Below, in pieces: positions 10,888 through 22,634 of a stretch of 64,000 bases of DNA; position 1 is the first letter of the stretch; each line of letters starts with the position of its first letter. The DNA is from Ilyonectria destructans. Its lineage: Eukaryota > Ascomycota > Sordariomycetes > Hypocreales > Nectriaceae. The DNA is taken from positions 868,001-932,000 of the forward strand of contig JAHEWK010000005.1 in NCBI GenBank assembly GCA_020740775.1, read 5' to 3'. The position numbers were made by a program, and so were the translations under genes. The notes under the pieces were generated by a model. That model worked only from the letters and a program-made list of their open reading frames with translations. It was not told the DNA's origin and made no database searches.

Positions 10888-11608
10888 TTAAGTCCTCCGG
10901 GATACGTAGTGGTTCCACTCCGTATCCTCGGCCTGGACCAGGGAATCAAGAGCATTCCGAAGCTGGTAGCCTCGCTCCATCATTGCTTCGGAAGAGTTCC
11001 AGCGGGTAGCGCTGTCCGTGACGACAAACCGTCTTTCTCGATGTCGAATCCATGCCCCCATGCCCGTCCCGTCCGAGACCTCCGTCTTCGTTTGCCAATG
11101 CAATACCCCGAAAAGCGATTCCAATCGATGCCTTTGTAGCTAGTGTAATCGGCGAAAGAGGAAGTGTCTACCGTCACCTCTCTGTTGGTCGGAAGGATCG
11201 AGGCCTATGGATGCTTCAAGGTCACTGGGGGTGGTCGAAGGCACCATTGCTGTGTGGTCGGCATTTGTAGATAGAGCCATTTGGAGCAGGCGAGGTTGGG
11301 ATAGTTGAGGTGCCAAGTTCAGCAGGCTATACTTTAAGGCATCCAGACATGTACCTTTGATGTTTTGGGACAAGCGAACTGCTTGACTATTTTCTCGCCA
11401 CTCGAACAAGATGCTGCGGCGAGTATTTGTGTATCCGAATATCCAAATAAATCCAGTCTTCATGATTTAATTTGATTTGGATACGATTTATTTGTTTGCA
11501 ACCCTGGCCTGGAAGAAAGTCCAATATGTCCGCGCCCTTAATCCATGCGGTGCTGTCGGCGTCGGCGAGAGGATGTGACTCCCCTGATGCAGTTACACTC
11601 CCTGGCAC
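10888..11608 (-). mobile_element. hAT-family transposase relic
   Basis: The minus-strand ORF 10888-11124 contains VVTDSATRWNSSEAMMERGYQLRNALDSLV and a downstream W..Y. This resembles the conserved TRWNS...ML.RAL.LR.A segment of fungal and plant hAT transposases. Upstream on the same strand, in shifted frames between about 11400 and 11470, GFIWIFGY resembles the SWIW.(F/H)G start of the BED-type N-terminus. The frames are interrupted and no catalytic core can be assembled, so it is dead. Terminal inverted repeats were not identified; the limits given are those of the recognisable coding fragments. Confidence 0.55.
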
Positions 11609-12367
11609 AATATCAGAGCATCACAGTTTGTACGCAGCGTGTCAAATCTCGTGGCGGTTTCTCAGCGCATCAATGGTCCCTGCAGACGGCCAGGAAACGC
11701 TGCGCTGTCGTATCCGATAAAATGGAGGCGAAGGACGTGGCAAGATTCACATCACATCTGATGGCTGAGCGTCTCGCAATCAGCTCCCGTTGCTTGGAGT
11801 CAATTGCTTCTTTGTTCACTAACAATGGCAGTGCCGGATACTGCTTCCCGCCCTTCCAGCTATATCCGAATGCCATACCGCCAATGTCTCGCAGGACGCT
11901 CTGGTCTTCAAAAACCCGGCAAGGCTATCATCGGAGCGACCACCGAACCTATTGCGCATAGTGCGTCCCTATACGATGATTAAATGTCTGAAGTCTACTA
12001 CTACGTACGTGGCCGGCCCGCGGAGTCCCGGGAGACCCTGGGCCAGGCACGAGTTCTGGAACGCTCTCGCGGAATTCGGAAGAGCGACTTGAGCCCCGTG
12101 TTACACTTTTACTCCGTATCTAAGTTCACTTCTCGTACCACTTCGGGCCCTTCCTCATGACGCCTTGCGTAGGGCGGAATTAAACATGCTAGATCTAAAA
12201 TCATGTCCCGGCGAGATTCCCAGTCGGCCCCATCAGTCAGCATCTTGCATTAGCGCCCGCGCGCGACGGGACGTGTCCAGCCAATACGATCCTACTCCAG
12301 CTGGTGGCATCGAGTCGAGGGAGAAGACGTTGGGGAGTTTGATTTATAAGATGGGGCTCGAGATATT
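11609..12367. other. Intergenic region upstream of MFS gene
   Basis: No supported gene. The short ORFs at 11545-11961 and 12165-12566 show no family features, and the latter overlaps the MFS start in another frame. Confidence 0.45.
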
Positions 12368-12378
12368 GTATATAAGAG
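12368..12378 (+). promoter_or_regulatory. Putative TATA box of the MFS gene
   Basis: GTATATAAGAG lies about 85 bases before the ATG at 12454, a fitting distance for a core promoter. A second TTATAAG occurs about 25 bases further upstream. Confidence 0.4.
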
Positions 12379-12453
12379 CTGGAGCTATCTTCACAGCATG
12401 TGGACCTTCAGATTCAACTCGCGTCTTGTCGTCGAGGCACATTGTGACCCATC

Positions 12454-14040
12454 ATGATGGACTATATCCGCGACACACCTGTCGGGCAACTCATCCGCCT
12501 CGTCAAGCCCTCTCTCCTGCTGTATCCAGACGAAAAGCCCGACTTCGACATTCCATTCAGGCATAATGATGATCAAGACAAGTACCTCGTCGGCTGGTAC
12601 TCCCCCTCCGACCAGGAGAACCCCCGCAATTGGTCCTGGTTGAAGAAGGGGTACGTCCACTTCTCCATCAATATGTACACTTTCGCGATATACATAGCCT
12701 CGTCCATCTATACGCCCGCCGTACCCGAAATCGTCCACATCTTTGGCGTCTCGCACACTGTCGCTTCCCTCGGTCTGGGTTTGTACGTCCTGGGATACGG
12801 TCTGGGCCCGCTGCTCTTCGGCCCGCCCAGCGAAGTCGCCGCCATCGGTCGTAACCCCGTGTACGTCATCACCTTCACGCTCTTCGTCATCCTCTCGGTA
12901 CCGACCGCGTTGGCGGACAACATCCCTGGCTTGATGATCCTGCGGTTCCTGACAGGCGTGCTGGGATCGCCGGGGTTGGCCAACGGCGGCGGGAGTCTTG
13001 GGGATGTGACGGCGCCGCTGGCGATGCCGTATGCGCTGTATGTGTGGGCTTTCTTTCCGCTGGCCGGGCCGGCCTTGGGGCCCGTGGTTGCGGGTTTCAG
13101 TGTGCCAGTCAAGGGGTGGAGGTGGGCCATGTGGGAGATTCTTTGGGTTACGGGCTTTTCGTTGACTAATATCGTGAGTTGTCCAGTCTCCCTAGCTTGG
13201 CAGAGACTCTGCTGACACTGGTAGCTTCTACTCCCCGAAACATCGGCTGCGAATATCCTTCATCGTCGCGCTGCCCGTCTTCGAACCCTCACAGGCAACT
13301 CGGCCTATCAGACGGAGAAGGAGATTGCCCAGAAGGATTTGACTGCCGCGAGCATCGCCAAAGCATCGCTGCTCGTCCCCTGGAAAGTCAACCTCCTCGA
13401 CCCGTCGGTGCTCTTTACGAGTCTGTACTGCAGTCTCGTGTACGGTATCTTCTATTCCTTCTTCGAGGTCTTCCCGCTTGTGTATATGGACATGTACGGT
13501 ATGAACTGGGGCGAGATGGGCCTCATCTTCCTATCGGTGCTCGTAGCCGTTATCGTTGCTGGCGTTCCATACCTGACCTTTATCCATATTGTCGTCAATC
13601 GCGCTACGAGACAGGGCCGGCAATTACTACCCGAAGTGCGTCTGATTCCCGCCGTGGTGGCAAGCTTCTTCATGCCCGTGGGCCTCTTCCTGTTCGCGTG
13701 GACCGCACGCCCAAATGTGCACTGGATTGTGCCCACCGTGGGAGTCATGTTGGCGAGCGGTTCGTTCTGCATCATCATCCAGAGTATCTTTGTTTATCTA
13801 TCGCTGGCGTACCCGCAGTATGCGGCGAGTCTCTTGGGTGCGAATACCTTTTGTCGGGCGGTGATAGCACTGGCGGCGATCCTGTGGAGTCCGCCGTTGT
13901 ACCGGACATTAGGAGTTGCAAGGGGCACATCTTTGATCGCGGGGCTGTGTGTGGGATGTATTGCCGGAATGATGGTGTTGTGGCTCAAGGGCCCTGAGTT
14001 GAGGAGGCGGAGTCGGTTTGCAGTTGGGGACAAGGCATAG
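12454..14040 (+). CDS. MFS drug/polyamine:H+ antiporter, DHA1 type (511 aa)
   Basis: Exons 12454-13173 and 13225-14040 (51-bp intron, phase 0) give 511 residues. The protein has a cytoplasmic N-terminus with the DHA1-like NPRNWSW motif, then about 12 hydrophobic helices. Helix 1 begins YTFAIYIASSIYTPAVPEI; FLTGVLGSPGLANGGGSLGD and FPLAGPALGPVVAGF (antiporter motif C region) follow; the inter-domain loop carries LLPETSAANILHRRAARLR. These features match fungal plasma-membrane multidrug, polyamine or mycotoxin exporters of the major facilitator superfamily. It lies tail to tail with a Zn2Cys6 regulator about 400 bases away, a frequent pairing. The substrate cannot be inferred. Confidence 0.9.
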
Positions 14041-14441
14041 CCATACCTTTGCGGAATACCATCAGTTTCTCAACACGTTGTTTGGGACGCTCATTCGCCA
14101 CCTCCGACATCTCTTAACAACCTTGGAGGAGGAGCGGTCTCAATTTGCACAATAAGAGCTCAGTTATGTCTCTGTCGCTGTCGTCTAGAAACAGGTTGCA
14201 TCCTAAGATGGCTAAGGCGATCTATTAGGTTGTATTGAGTCGTGCTCTTTAATTCAATGGCTGGCTTAAGAGCCTGTATTTATAAGGGAACCGTCGATGT
14301 TCTCTGTATTTATCTCTCTCCGTATTATCTTAAGGGTTATATAGATATCCAATGTTATATCGATATATGCTTTTGGGTTTTAACACAAAGTGGCCACGGG
14401 TAGATAAAATAACCAGTCCCCATTTAATAGACACATATAAT
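14041..14441. other. Convergent 3' intergenic region
   Basis: About 400 bases separate the MFS stop codon from the stop of the Zn2Cys6 gene. AT-rich in the second half (TATTTATAAGGG, AGATATCCAATG); presumably both 3' UTRs. No gene seen. Confidence 0.5.
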
Positions 14442-16187
14442 TTACTGCATTGAGTCCCAGATAAATGATGCAAACAGCTGGTCCCAATCTAATAGACTTG
14501 AGTCTACATCTTGTACATCTACACTGATATCTTCCTGTTCAACTGAAGGCAATTTAGTCGCGGCCCACGCTTTCAAACGTAGGGATTCGAGCTTTTCCCA
14601 ATGTGGGTCTGACTCTGTTGCGAATGTTGAAAATGCAGTCATAATGACATTGAGAAGTAAAGGTGACTCGGCGCTCTGGGGATATTGAATGAGGTCTTGG
14701 AGGATAACTGCGCAGGCATGAAAGACATTAAAGTGATCCAGAACCCAGCGGTACGAGGTAAGAGAGCAATCTGTAACGGCAGAGGAGAAATCGCTAATGT
14801 AATTCTGGCAGGCGTCTAAGGCTTTGCGTCGGGAAATTTTGGGCCATTGTGAAGATCGCAGATAAGGCTGATGCAATACGAAGGCAACCTTCCAACAGCA
14901 CAGTCTCTGGCCGAGCTTGATGAATTTTTCGAGTGGCAAGGCATAGGGCGGTTGGTAATCCATGGCATGGCATGTGCATAATTTCTCAACTTCTTCGTCC
15001 AATTTCTGAAACACATGTCTCTTCGGCGGGCGAACTCCGTATATTTCTTCGAAGATCCTGGATAATATTAGATTCGTCGGGATGAGACTTGTCAGGAACC
15101 TTCGATATAGCTTGTCCTCGCCCAGATTTATCTGAACGTCGAACTTTGTAGGAGCGATCAAGGTTGGCACCGCGTGCGCAAGCGCATATCCGACATCCAA
15201 ACCATGGATCGACCACCATAGAACGCGGGAGAAATCAGCCTCTCGAGGTGACAACTGGAAGGACGTTGGGTCACGATGCAGCCCAAGAGACTGAGAAGCT
15301 CGTATAAGAATACATATTGGTCCTGGATCCGGGTGTGCCTTCCATTCTGCCATGCTAGGAATAGCGAGGAGAAACGCCGCTTGCACAGTGATCATGTTTG
15401 GGCGACAGGGATAGCCCGAAGCAGAAAGCAACCGCTGAGCCATCTCTTTCCAGACCGACGGTGCATAATTGGATTGACTGATGTCACCCGAGGCGTTCAA
15501 AGAAGAAGTCGCTGTAAAACAGACGGCCGCGATCAGAGCCAAAGAGTCAACAGAAGAGCTTGCGCCGTTTCTGAGCTTTTCAACAGACGCGGTTATCTCT
15601 GGGATGTCAACAACGGGATACCAAAATTGACAAAACTCCGAATACCAGCGTAAAAGCCTGTCCACTTCTTCCAAGTGCACAAAGGGAGGAACTTCAACAC
15701 TCTGGGGAGAAGGGGCGCCTTGCGACTGGACCGCCTGTGAAGTGCCTGTGAGGCCCAGCCCGGAAATTGTCTTTGGAGGGGGTTGCCGCAGAGGATGTTC
15801 AAAGCGATCAAGTGCGGAAACCCAAGACGAGCTTGAATAGTACCGAGCTGGAGTATCGTTGGTGGTTGCAAGGTGATCAGACTGATTTGGCCAGATTGTT
15901 TGGTCCCCTTGGAGGACGCTGGTGGCATCGGGAAAGCACGTGCTGGATTGGACGGGCCCAACTACACGACCTTTAATGGCAGGGGATGTTGGCAGCGGCT
16001 GATTGCTCTTTTGGGCTTTGGAGGCGTATGTGCAAGCCTGGTTCCTAGCCAGACATCCTTGGCAACGCGGCTTCCCCTGATCACACTTGGTCTTTCTGAC
16101 TCGGCACTGTTGACATGCTTGGATTTTGCGGTTGCGCGGAAGTCTTGGGCGGTCCAAGTTGAGACGCTGTATGAGCGGCGGGGCCAT
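14442..16187 (-). CDS. Zn2Cys6 transcription factor with fungal-specific TF domain (581 aa)
   Basis: A single-exon ORF. An N-terminal Zn2Cys6 binuclear cluster, ACQQCRVRKTKCDQGKPRCQ then GCLARNQACTY at about residues 24-53, binds DNA as in Gal4-type regulators. A Ser/Thr/Gln-rich linker and the fungal-specific regulatory domain follow, with typical pieces WYSEFCQFWYPVVDIPEI, ALIAAVCFTATSS and ASQSLGLHRDPTSF, then VLWWSIHGLDVGYA. The acidic C-terminal region (DISVDVQDVDSSLLDWDQLF) may activate transcription. The start is the first ATG, directly before the basic lead-in to the cluster. The nearest plausible target is the convergent MFS gene (inference from position only). Confidence 0.92.
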   Translation of the reverse strand: MAPPLIQRLNLDRPRLPRNRKIQACQQCRVRKTKCDQGKPRCQGCLARNQACTYASKAQKSNQPLPTSPAIKGRVVGPVQSSTCFPDATSVLQGDQTIWPNQSDHLATTNDTPARYYSSSSWVSALDRFEHPLRQPPPKTISGLGLTGTSQAVQSQGAPSPQSVEVPPFVHLEEVDRLLRWYSEFCQFWYPVVDIPEITASVEKLRNGASSSVDSLALIAAVCFTATSSLNASGDISQSNYAPSVWKEMAQRLLSASGYPCRPNMITVQAAFLLAIPSMAEWKAHPDPGPICILIRASQSLGLHRDPTSFQLSPREADFSRVLWWSIHGLDVGYALAHAVPTLIAPTKFDVQINLGEDKLYRRFLTSLIPTNLILSRIFEEIYGVRPPKRHVFQKLDEEVEKLCTCHAMDYQPPYALPLEKFIKLGQRLCCWKVAFVLHQPYLRSSQWPKISRRKALDACQNYISDFSSAVTDCSLTSYRWVLDHFNVFHACAVILQDLIQYPQSAESPLLLNVIMTAFSTFATESDPHWEKLESLRLKAWAATKLPSVEQEDISVDVQDVDSSLLDWDQLFASFIWDSMQ

Positions 16188-16439
16188 GGAGGGTGAGCCT
16201 GGCCGTGGCAGAAGTTGAGCTTTTTTGGAGTGGATTGGTGGTTTCCCGGGGGACTGCTAGCTCTAACTGGCCACTGCCGGACAGGCGAGCGATTCAAGGG
16301 TGAGCTCCGGTGGATCGAGAGGACGCGTAGGATGAAACCCAAAGCGTATATACCCGCACAGAACGGAAGTGTTGCAAGTGAGATTATGCGCAGGCCTGGC
16401 TTGCTCGACGAGAAGCGGTGAGGGTCCACATTAGTTGGT

Positions 16440-16830
16440 TGAATTACATTGTATGTATCCGTATATGCGCATAATCTTCCCTTGTCGCGATGTTCCGGTA
16501 CCGAGCTAGAAGACCCTTCGGCCGTAAGAATCTCCTTTTGTCGCTTGCCTCGTCCGTCAAGTGGGGCAGGAGCCAAAACTAGTCCGGCACTACGAAATCT
16601 TCCTGGGGTCTGTGAAAGTCGGATGGATGAAATGCCGACCTACGTACTCCATATCCGTAGTAGCTCCCAAATCTTCGCTTGTCGCTGAGTAATGTCACTC
16701 CACTGTACAAGTACCGGTGACGTCAGACTAATAAATGACTTTCGGCCGTAAGAATCTCCATTTCTGGTTCCCTTGCCGCTAGTCTTCCTCGGTCCCGGGG
16801 TCTTGAGATTTCCTGAGGCTATGGACGGGG
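16440..16830. repeat. Diverged direct repeat pair carrying TTCGGCCGTAAGAATCTCC
   Basis: The 19-bp string TTCGGCCGTAAGAATCTCC occurs at 16517 and again at 16741 (spacing 224 bp). Around it, the pieces ATCCGTA...AATCTTC.CTTGTCGC and CTTGCCTCGTC / CTTGCCGCTAG are also shared in the same order, so these look like two diverged copies of one unit. The first 12 bases of the core are the same word found in the tandem units at 8072 and 8228. Confidence 0.6.
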
Positions 16831-18774
16831 AACGGGCTGACTCTATTTACCTCTAGGTCCGGTAACTTACGTATTTGGCCCATCACTGTTTAGGGCAGGT
16901 TCTACTTGCTACTGTCAGTGCTCCTTAAAGCGTTGTGGTGCGGTGGAAGTTCGGTGATTTTAGAAGCCATCTACTGTCTATAAGGAGGGTGCTACCGAGT
17001 TCTTCGTATCCATCGCCGCCGTGTTTCGTCATCGGACCCTATCTGGGGGTTGGCTTCTTCCTTTTCCTCCATTTACAGCACCGATTTCAAATCGAAGCAA
17101 AGACCCAATGATTATGGAAAGGATCATAGGGAAATGACTGCTACCTGGACCGCGGTGTGACTTTTAGTTACGAAGAGAGCTTCTCAATTAACATTGGCGC
17201 CTCCGCAGGTGACATGAGTACGGTCTCATTTGGTGTCGGATGGACCTGGGCTGTTTCACATGCCACAGCATCGACACAAGGCGTCGCCTTTGGGGAATGC
17301 ATGTGTGGTTTCTGGGCCTATGCTGCCGTCAGGGCTGTGTCATGTGGAACACCGTCACGTTAAGAAGGTTCTTACGTGCGCCCCGATACCATATTCTTTC
17401 GTAAGTGCGCTGCCTTCCGCTTTCATTTCTCGTTCCCCAATGCCGGCCATCACTGTGATGATATGGAGGCTGAAATAGCGCTGACCTGTTGAAAAGCCGT
17501 TTGTGGAAAGGGTTTGACTCGTCCGCTCCATGAGACGCTACACAATGTGTGCTCGGAGAATGTCGCAACCATCGCTGACAGCGAAAAGCCCGACCTCGTG
17601 GTGATTCCGTGGTACACGACCTGTGATACTCGCGAATCGCTGCCCTTTGAGGACCAATCTAAGGTGTTGAAGGATATTTATAGATCAGGGCTGAATAACC
17701 CGGACTCTTGCCCAATGAGCATGCGCCAGAGGAAGCAGAGTGCGGGCAATGTTAGTGTGATAAAGCCATAGGCCTTACCGTTTAATACTCGTAAGGTCTT
17801 TGACCTTCATCAAGAATCACCAGATAGATCAAAGAGATGTAGTAGTAACAATCAATCGGCCCGTACACCTGACACCTTGCCCGGCACTGGAAGACCCTCC
17901 CACCTTTAGTTCCTCATTTCCTGCACTAATTCTTTCAACATTAATTTCTTCATGGCAGTATCGTCATGTTTTCTCCGTCCAAGAATCTCGATGAGAGGTC
18001 CTAACACGGCCTTGTACCACTTCTTGGACGCGTCAAGTTTCCCACGCACCCCGAGGCTCAGGGTCATGCTGCATGCTGTGCGCAGCGTCGCGGGGTCGCT
18101 GGATCCCAGCAGATAATGCTGTACCATCAACACCTTCGGCAACTCATTCGCTGCCGCGTTCAGGTCTCGCGTTGTTAGAGAAGAAGAGCAACATTATGCC
18201 GCGTAACCAATGTCCCGGGTGGTTGGGTCGCAGAGTTACCATTTGACGGGGATGCACAACTTGGAACGCCCCTTCTGCTTGCGAGCCGTTAACAATATTG
18301 CCTCACGCCACAGTTTGGAGCCCAATGACCAAAAGAACCTCTGTTCAGGCGGTGTCGGTCAGATTGCGCCCACTGGATTGGACAAATTTGAGTCAAGGCG
18401 CATCAGGTGCGCCATCAGGTCAGCATGCGGGAGGGCGTTGTCCTCTGATGGTTGGCTTGAGACTGTCGCCTCACTTTCACTCAACATTGCCTTGCGCGGG
18501 GCTGAATTGCACTTTCGGCAGCCAAAGGTTCGCGGACGAGATCGCCTTTTCTGTGCGGTACCAAAAGAACCGGCCCGTTATTTTTCCCTTGTAGGATGGG
18601 AATCTACCTGCTTTCTGTGTGGAACTTTTGGCTCATAAATAGGCCAGCTTATTCCCAGGGAGAATAGGCGAGGCATCACAACCCTGAAGCCTTTCCTCCT
18701 CGACACGGCTCTTTCATTTTCCCGAAATCTACAATCAATCACTTTTCTGGCATCCACATCGACTTTCGGTCATC
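16831..18774. other. Gene-poor region with relic-like ORFs
   Basis: No intact gene is supported. A plus-strand stretch about 17128-17363, preceded by an ATAG acceptor-like site, reads DRGVTFSYEESFSINIGASA...GVGWTWAVSHATAS...VSCGTPSR. It has the look of a secreted-protein fragment but lacks a start. A minus-strand stretch 17906-18160 reads NELPKVLMVQHYLLGSSDPA, also without a start or partner exons. Neither family is recognised. A TATA-like TCATAAATAGG near 18634 may serve the Clr5-ankyrin gene. Confidence 0.4.
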
Positions 18775-21700
18775 ATGTCTATCAACTGGGACACATATAA
18801 GCCCGACATCACCAGGTTGTACATCAATGGGAACAAGACTGCTGAAGAGACAATTGAGTATCTCAACGAAAAACATGGAGCTGGCATCACGTACGCACCA
18901 TAAACCCTCAAATTTTCATATTCTAACGACCACAAAAGTATCAGAAAGTTCAAATCAGAGTTCGGGAGCCTGAAGAAGCTCCAGGCCAAAGAATGGCGGG
19001 CGATCTTTCAAGAGATCCGGAAACGAAAGGCCGGCGGCAAAGACTCTGATGTGTACCTGTGCGGTCGACGGCTTAATCAGAGTCGTGTCGATAGGGCCAA
19101 GCGACGATACGACAAGGGTCCTGATCCCGGAAGGTCTGCGAGCACATGTATATGAACCCTTTACCACGCTATTGCGGTTAATACTTGGCTAACAGTTAGG
19201 AACAGTTGACCAGAGTCGCATCGAGATCAGAAGTCCGGCAGCACAGAATTCGGAAACAACTATCGAGGCAAGTTCTGACGCCGTGCGGGCCTCCACGGAG
19301 CATCGTGGAAACCAGGAAGGCGTTCGTACAGAGATTCGATCTACACCAGCCCACAATGCGGAACTGGTTGCTGTCCGCGTATCCAGAGACACAACTACAG
19401 CTCAGAAAGCCGACGAAGAAAGCTTGCCACAGGTATCTGCGGATGGCAGGTACATTGACGACGTGGATATTCACGAAATTTCCTATGATTTTAGTACTCC
19501 TACTTTGGACAACGACTTCGTTAACGGCCTGACTGGTACTTCACACGTTGACATGCATGATGTGATCAACATATCAGACCAAAGCTCAAGTCCTTTCCTG
19601 TCGCAGAGCACAATTATAAGGTCAAATACGATCAGTTCAATTTTCGAGCTGAATCATGAAGCCCCGCGTCATCAACGACAGTTTCTCTCTCCACATGAGG
19701 CCCTCCCCGTTGGAGTAGCCCCATCAATCTTCAATGCTATACCTGGCTGCTCAACACAATTCTTACAACCCTTCTGGAACTCAAAAGGTATTTATTACCC
19801 TTGATACCATTGCTGTGCGCGGTTCACTTATAAAAAAAACAGGGATATCTGATATCTTTCCCGAACTCCAAGACGCTATAGCCTTTGCCAGGATAAGCGG
19901 CCGCCGATCCCATGCGAAGGTACCGTTAGGCAAACCTGGGTGGATTTCATCGTGCCTAGCCGACTTAGATCCTATACTACGGGTACTACATCTTCCTGCA
20001 AGCGTTCTCGAAAACATTGTCGTCAACTCGAAAAAGAGTGGCAGACCAAACCTCGAAGTCTGGCCATCTATGAATATGGACCAGAAGTCTATCTATCAAA
20101 TCTTCACTGTCATCGCATTCCTCGTCTCCAATAACTATCTTCAGACTCGTATACTGCAAATTTTCATCACTTGGGTCATCTCCAACGGATACTTTGGCCA
20201 GTTATCGAACTTTTTGAAAGATTGTGCGTCTGGATCATGTGAAGCTCGTGTCTTCATAGTTAAGATTCTGCAAGCAGCTATTCCCCCCGATGCGGCAATT
20301 TCCATACCTGGCAACAACTTGTTCAAGGCACACCCGGATGAGCTTTTTCAACTCCTTGTAGCGTTGGACAAAAATATCTTATTGGGCTCTCTCGGTATTG
20401 ACCTCCTTATCGCCGCGGCAGACTCCGATCATTTTGCAGCAGTTAAAATGCTAGTTGGCCAAGGTGTTGATGTGAACGGGATTAATGATCAGTTTGATCG
20501 TTACAGTCGGAATACATCATGGACTCCACTGAGCCGGGCTGCACTGCACGGTTCCTTAGAGTTGGTGATATTCCTTATCAAGTCTGGCGCAAAGGTCAAC
20601 ACCCAGCTCCACGGAACCAACACGAGCGAAACCGCACTTTCAATGGCTGTGAAAAAACGAAGAGTCGAGATAGTGTCTGCTCTCTTCCCAGAAGTAACAA
20701 CTGTTGGTCTTCATCCCAAGACGTTGCAAGATGCCAAGGTAGATTCACCAGACATATATCAGTTGCTACTGGACAAGCTAGAAGCCGACGAGGTTAGAAC
20801 TCTACTGCTAGTTGAAGCAGCAGAGAGGGGCCCAGAGAATCTTTCTCAGTTTCTCCTTGCTCGAAACATTGTCGAAGATGAAGTGCTTGAGCGTGGATTG
20901 CACCATGCTGTTGTAGGGTGCAATGCGAGAGCTGTGAGGACATTGTTACGCCGTGGAGTAGATCCCAACATCCCAAAGTTCCGCATGGTGACCCAATCTG
21001 CGAGTCACACTGCCAAAGCTAGATATCGAAGCGGTGCTGAGTCCTCCTCCTCCGAGTCAGACGATGACATATCTGACGATGAGTCCAACAACAACAACGG
21101 ATTCTGTAAAGACGAACTGAGCGGTGTTCAATTTGATGAAAGCAGCCTCGTTCTCCAAGCAGCGAAAGGGGTCACACGAGAAGATGAACGGATGAAATAT
21201 ATCCTTTACCTCATAGTAAAGGCTGGAGCACGCCTGGGAATGAAGACGATCAAACGAATCCAGGATGAAGTGCGGGATAAATTGCATTTTGACTTTTACA
21301 CCATTCTATTCACTGCAGGGCACGATGTGTCTTCGATTGGCATAAAAATGTTGGTAGAGGCAGCCTCGGTAGGGAACTTTTACCAGTGCAGCGCTTTGCT
21401 CGACATGGGGGTACCAATCGATGCCTACCATCGAGGGCGTATTAGGCGGAGCAGCTTGCAGACCGCGGCACTCGGCGGCCACCTTACTCTAGTGCAGTAT
21501 CTGCTGGACCGCGGTGCAAATGTCAACCTCCCTGCGTACCATCGTGGTGGACGCACAGCTCTACAGGCCGCAGCCAGCCAAGGCCACTCGGATATCATTG
21601 ACTGTTTGCTGGACGCTGGCGCTGACGTCGCAGCACCTGCTGCTAAAGAGTCGGGTCTAAATGTGTTGGAAGCTGCTGCTCATCCTTACCACCCGTCCCC

Positions 21701-22634
21701 GCGATCGACGGACGAGGTCATTTTCAAAAAATTACTTGCACTTGGGGCTCCAGTCAATCGTCCCAATGACGTGTCCGGCCAGGTTCTACATGGACTTATT
21801 CAATCATCCAGGTTCGAGTGTCTCAAATTGGCGCTACGAGCGGGCGCCAGAATTGAGGACCGATATCTGGTTCTGCCCTTCGCGCCAAGGAGGTTAACAT
21901 TGACACCACTGCAATTCGCCGCGCATCGTCTTAATCAAGAAGCTATCCAGCTCCTTCTTGAACACGGGGCGGATGTCAATGCTCTTGCTACCGATGGACA
22001 CACTGCTCTTCAGTGCGCACTGTTGCCTGAGGAAATGTTACCCCATCCAAATTTCAAATCCGAATTAGAAGTTGAGATTGTCCAACTTTTGTTGGACAAT
22101 AAAGCAAACGTCAACGCCCCGGCCAGCCCCAACTTTGGTCGTACCGCTCTACAAGCGGCAGCATCGCATGAGTATGCCAGCCCTTACCTCGTGGATCTTC
22201 TTCTACAGCGTGACGCAGCTGTCAACGCCGAGCCTGCGATGCATGGTGGGATTACAGCCATCCAGGGTGCTGCAATCAATGGAAAGCTACAGATTGCGCG
22301 CATGCTGCTAGATCGCGGGGCTAACATCAACGCCCCTGCAGCCCTAGAGGAGGGTCGCACAGCCATTGAGGGTGCGGCCGAGCATGGGCGGCTGGAAATG
22401 GTTCGCCTGCTTCTCCGTAGTGGTGCTCTCCCAGATCCAGTTACGGGATTCTCAACTGCTATTGCCTTCGCTAAAGCACAAAGCCACTGGGGGATAGCAG
22501 ATCTATTGGAGGAGAGTCAAAACGCATTTGATCCTTTTTCTTTGTCCTTTTGTGACCCGTTGACTTGGGCCTCTAATCATGTAGGCCAAGATCTAGGAAT
22601 GGGGCTTATTGACAATGAACCCCCGAGCTTCTAA
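18775..22634 (+). CDS. Clr5-domain ankyrin-repeat protein (1232 aa)
   Basis: Exons 18775-18890, 18939-19147, 19206-19787 and 19843-22634 join in frame to 1232 residues. The N-terminus (MSINWDTYKPDITRLYINGN, then EETIEYLNEKHGAGITIRKFK) is a Clr5 domain, a short fungal domain of unknown function often placed before ankyrin arrays. A low-complexity middle follows, then from about residue 485 many ankyrin repeats, clearest near the end (GHLTLVQYLLDRGANVNLP, GHSDIIDCLLDAGADV, LLLEHGADVNALATDGHTAL, KLQIARMLLDRGANINAP). An acidic Ser/Asp patch at about 703-720 interrupts the array. Such proteins are thought to be scaffolds or sensors, often in fungal NLR-like or incompatibility gene families. No NACHT or NB-ARC domain is present. 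Its neighbour downstream is the HATPase-DUF3883 gene. Confidence 0.85.

Noticed and set aside
13179..13997. 272-codon plus-strand ORF
   Set aside because: Out-of-frame reading of the second MFS exon, which has clear transporter helices and a supported splice junction in the other frame.
15962..16576. 204-codon minus-strand ORF overlapping the TF start
   Set aside because: Overlaps the Zn2Cys6 gene 14442-16187 in another frame and shows no family features.
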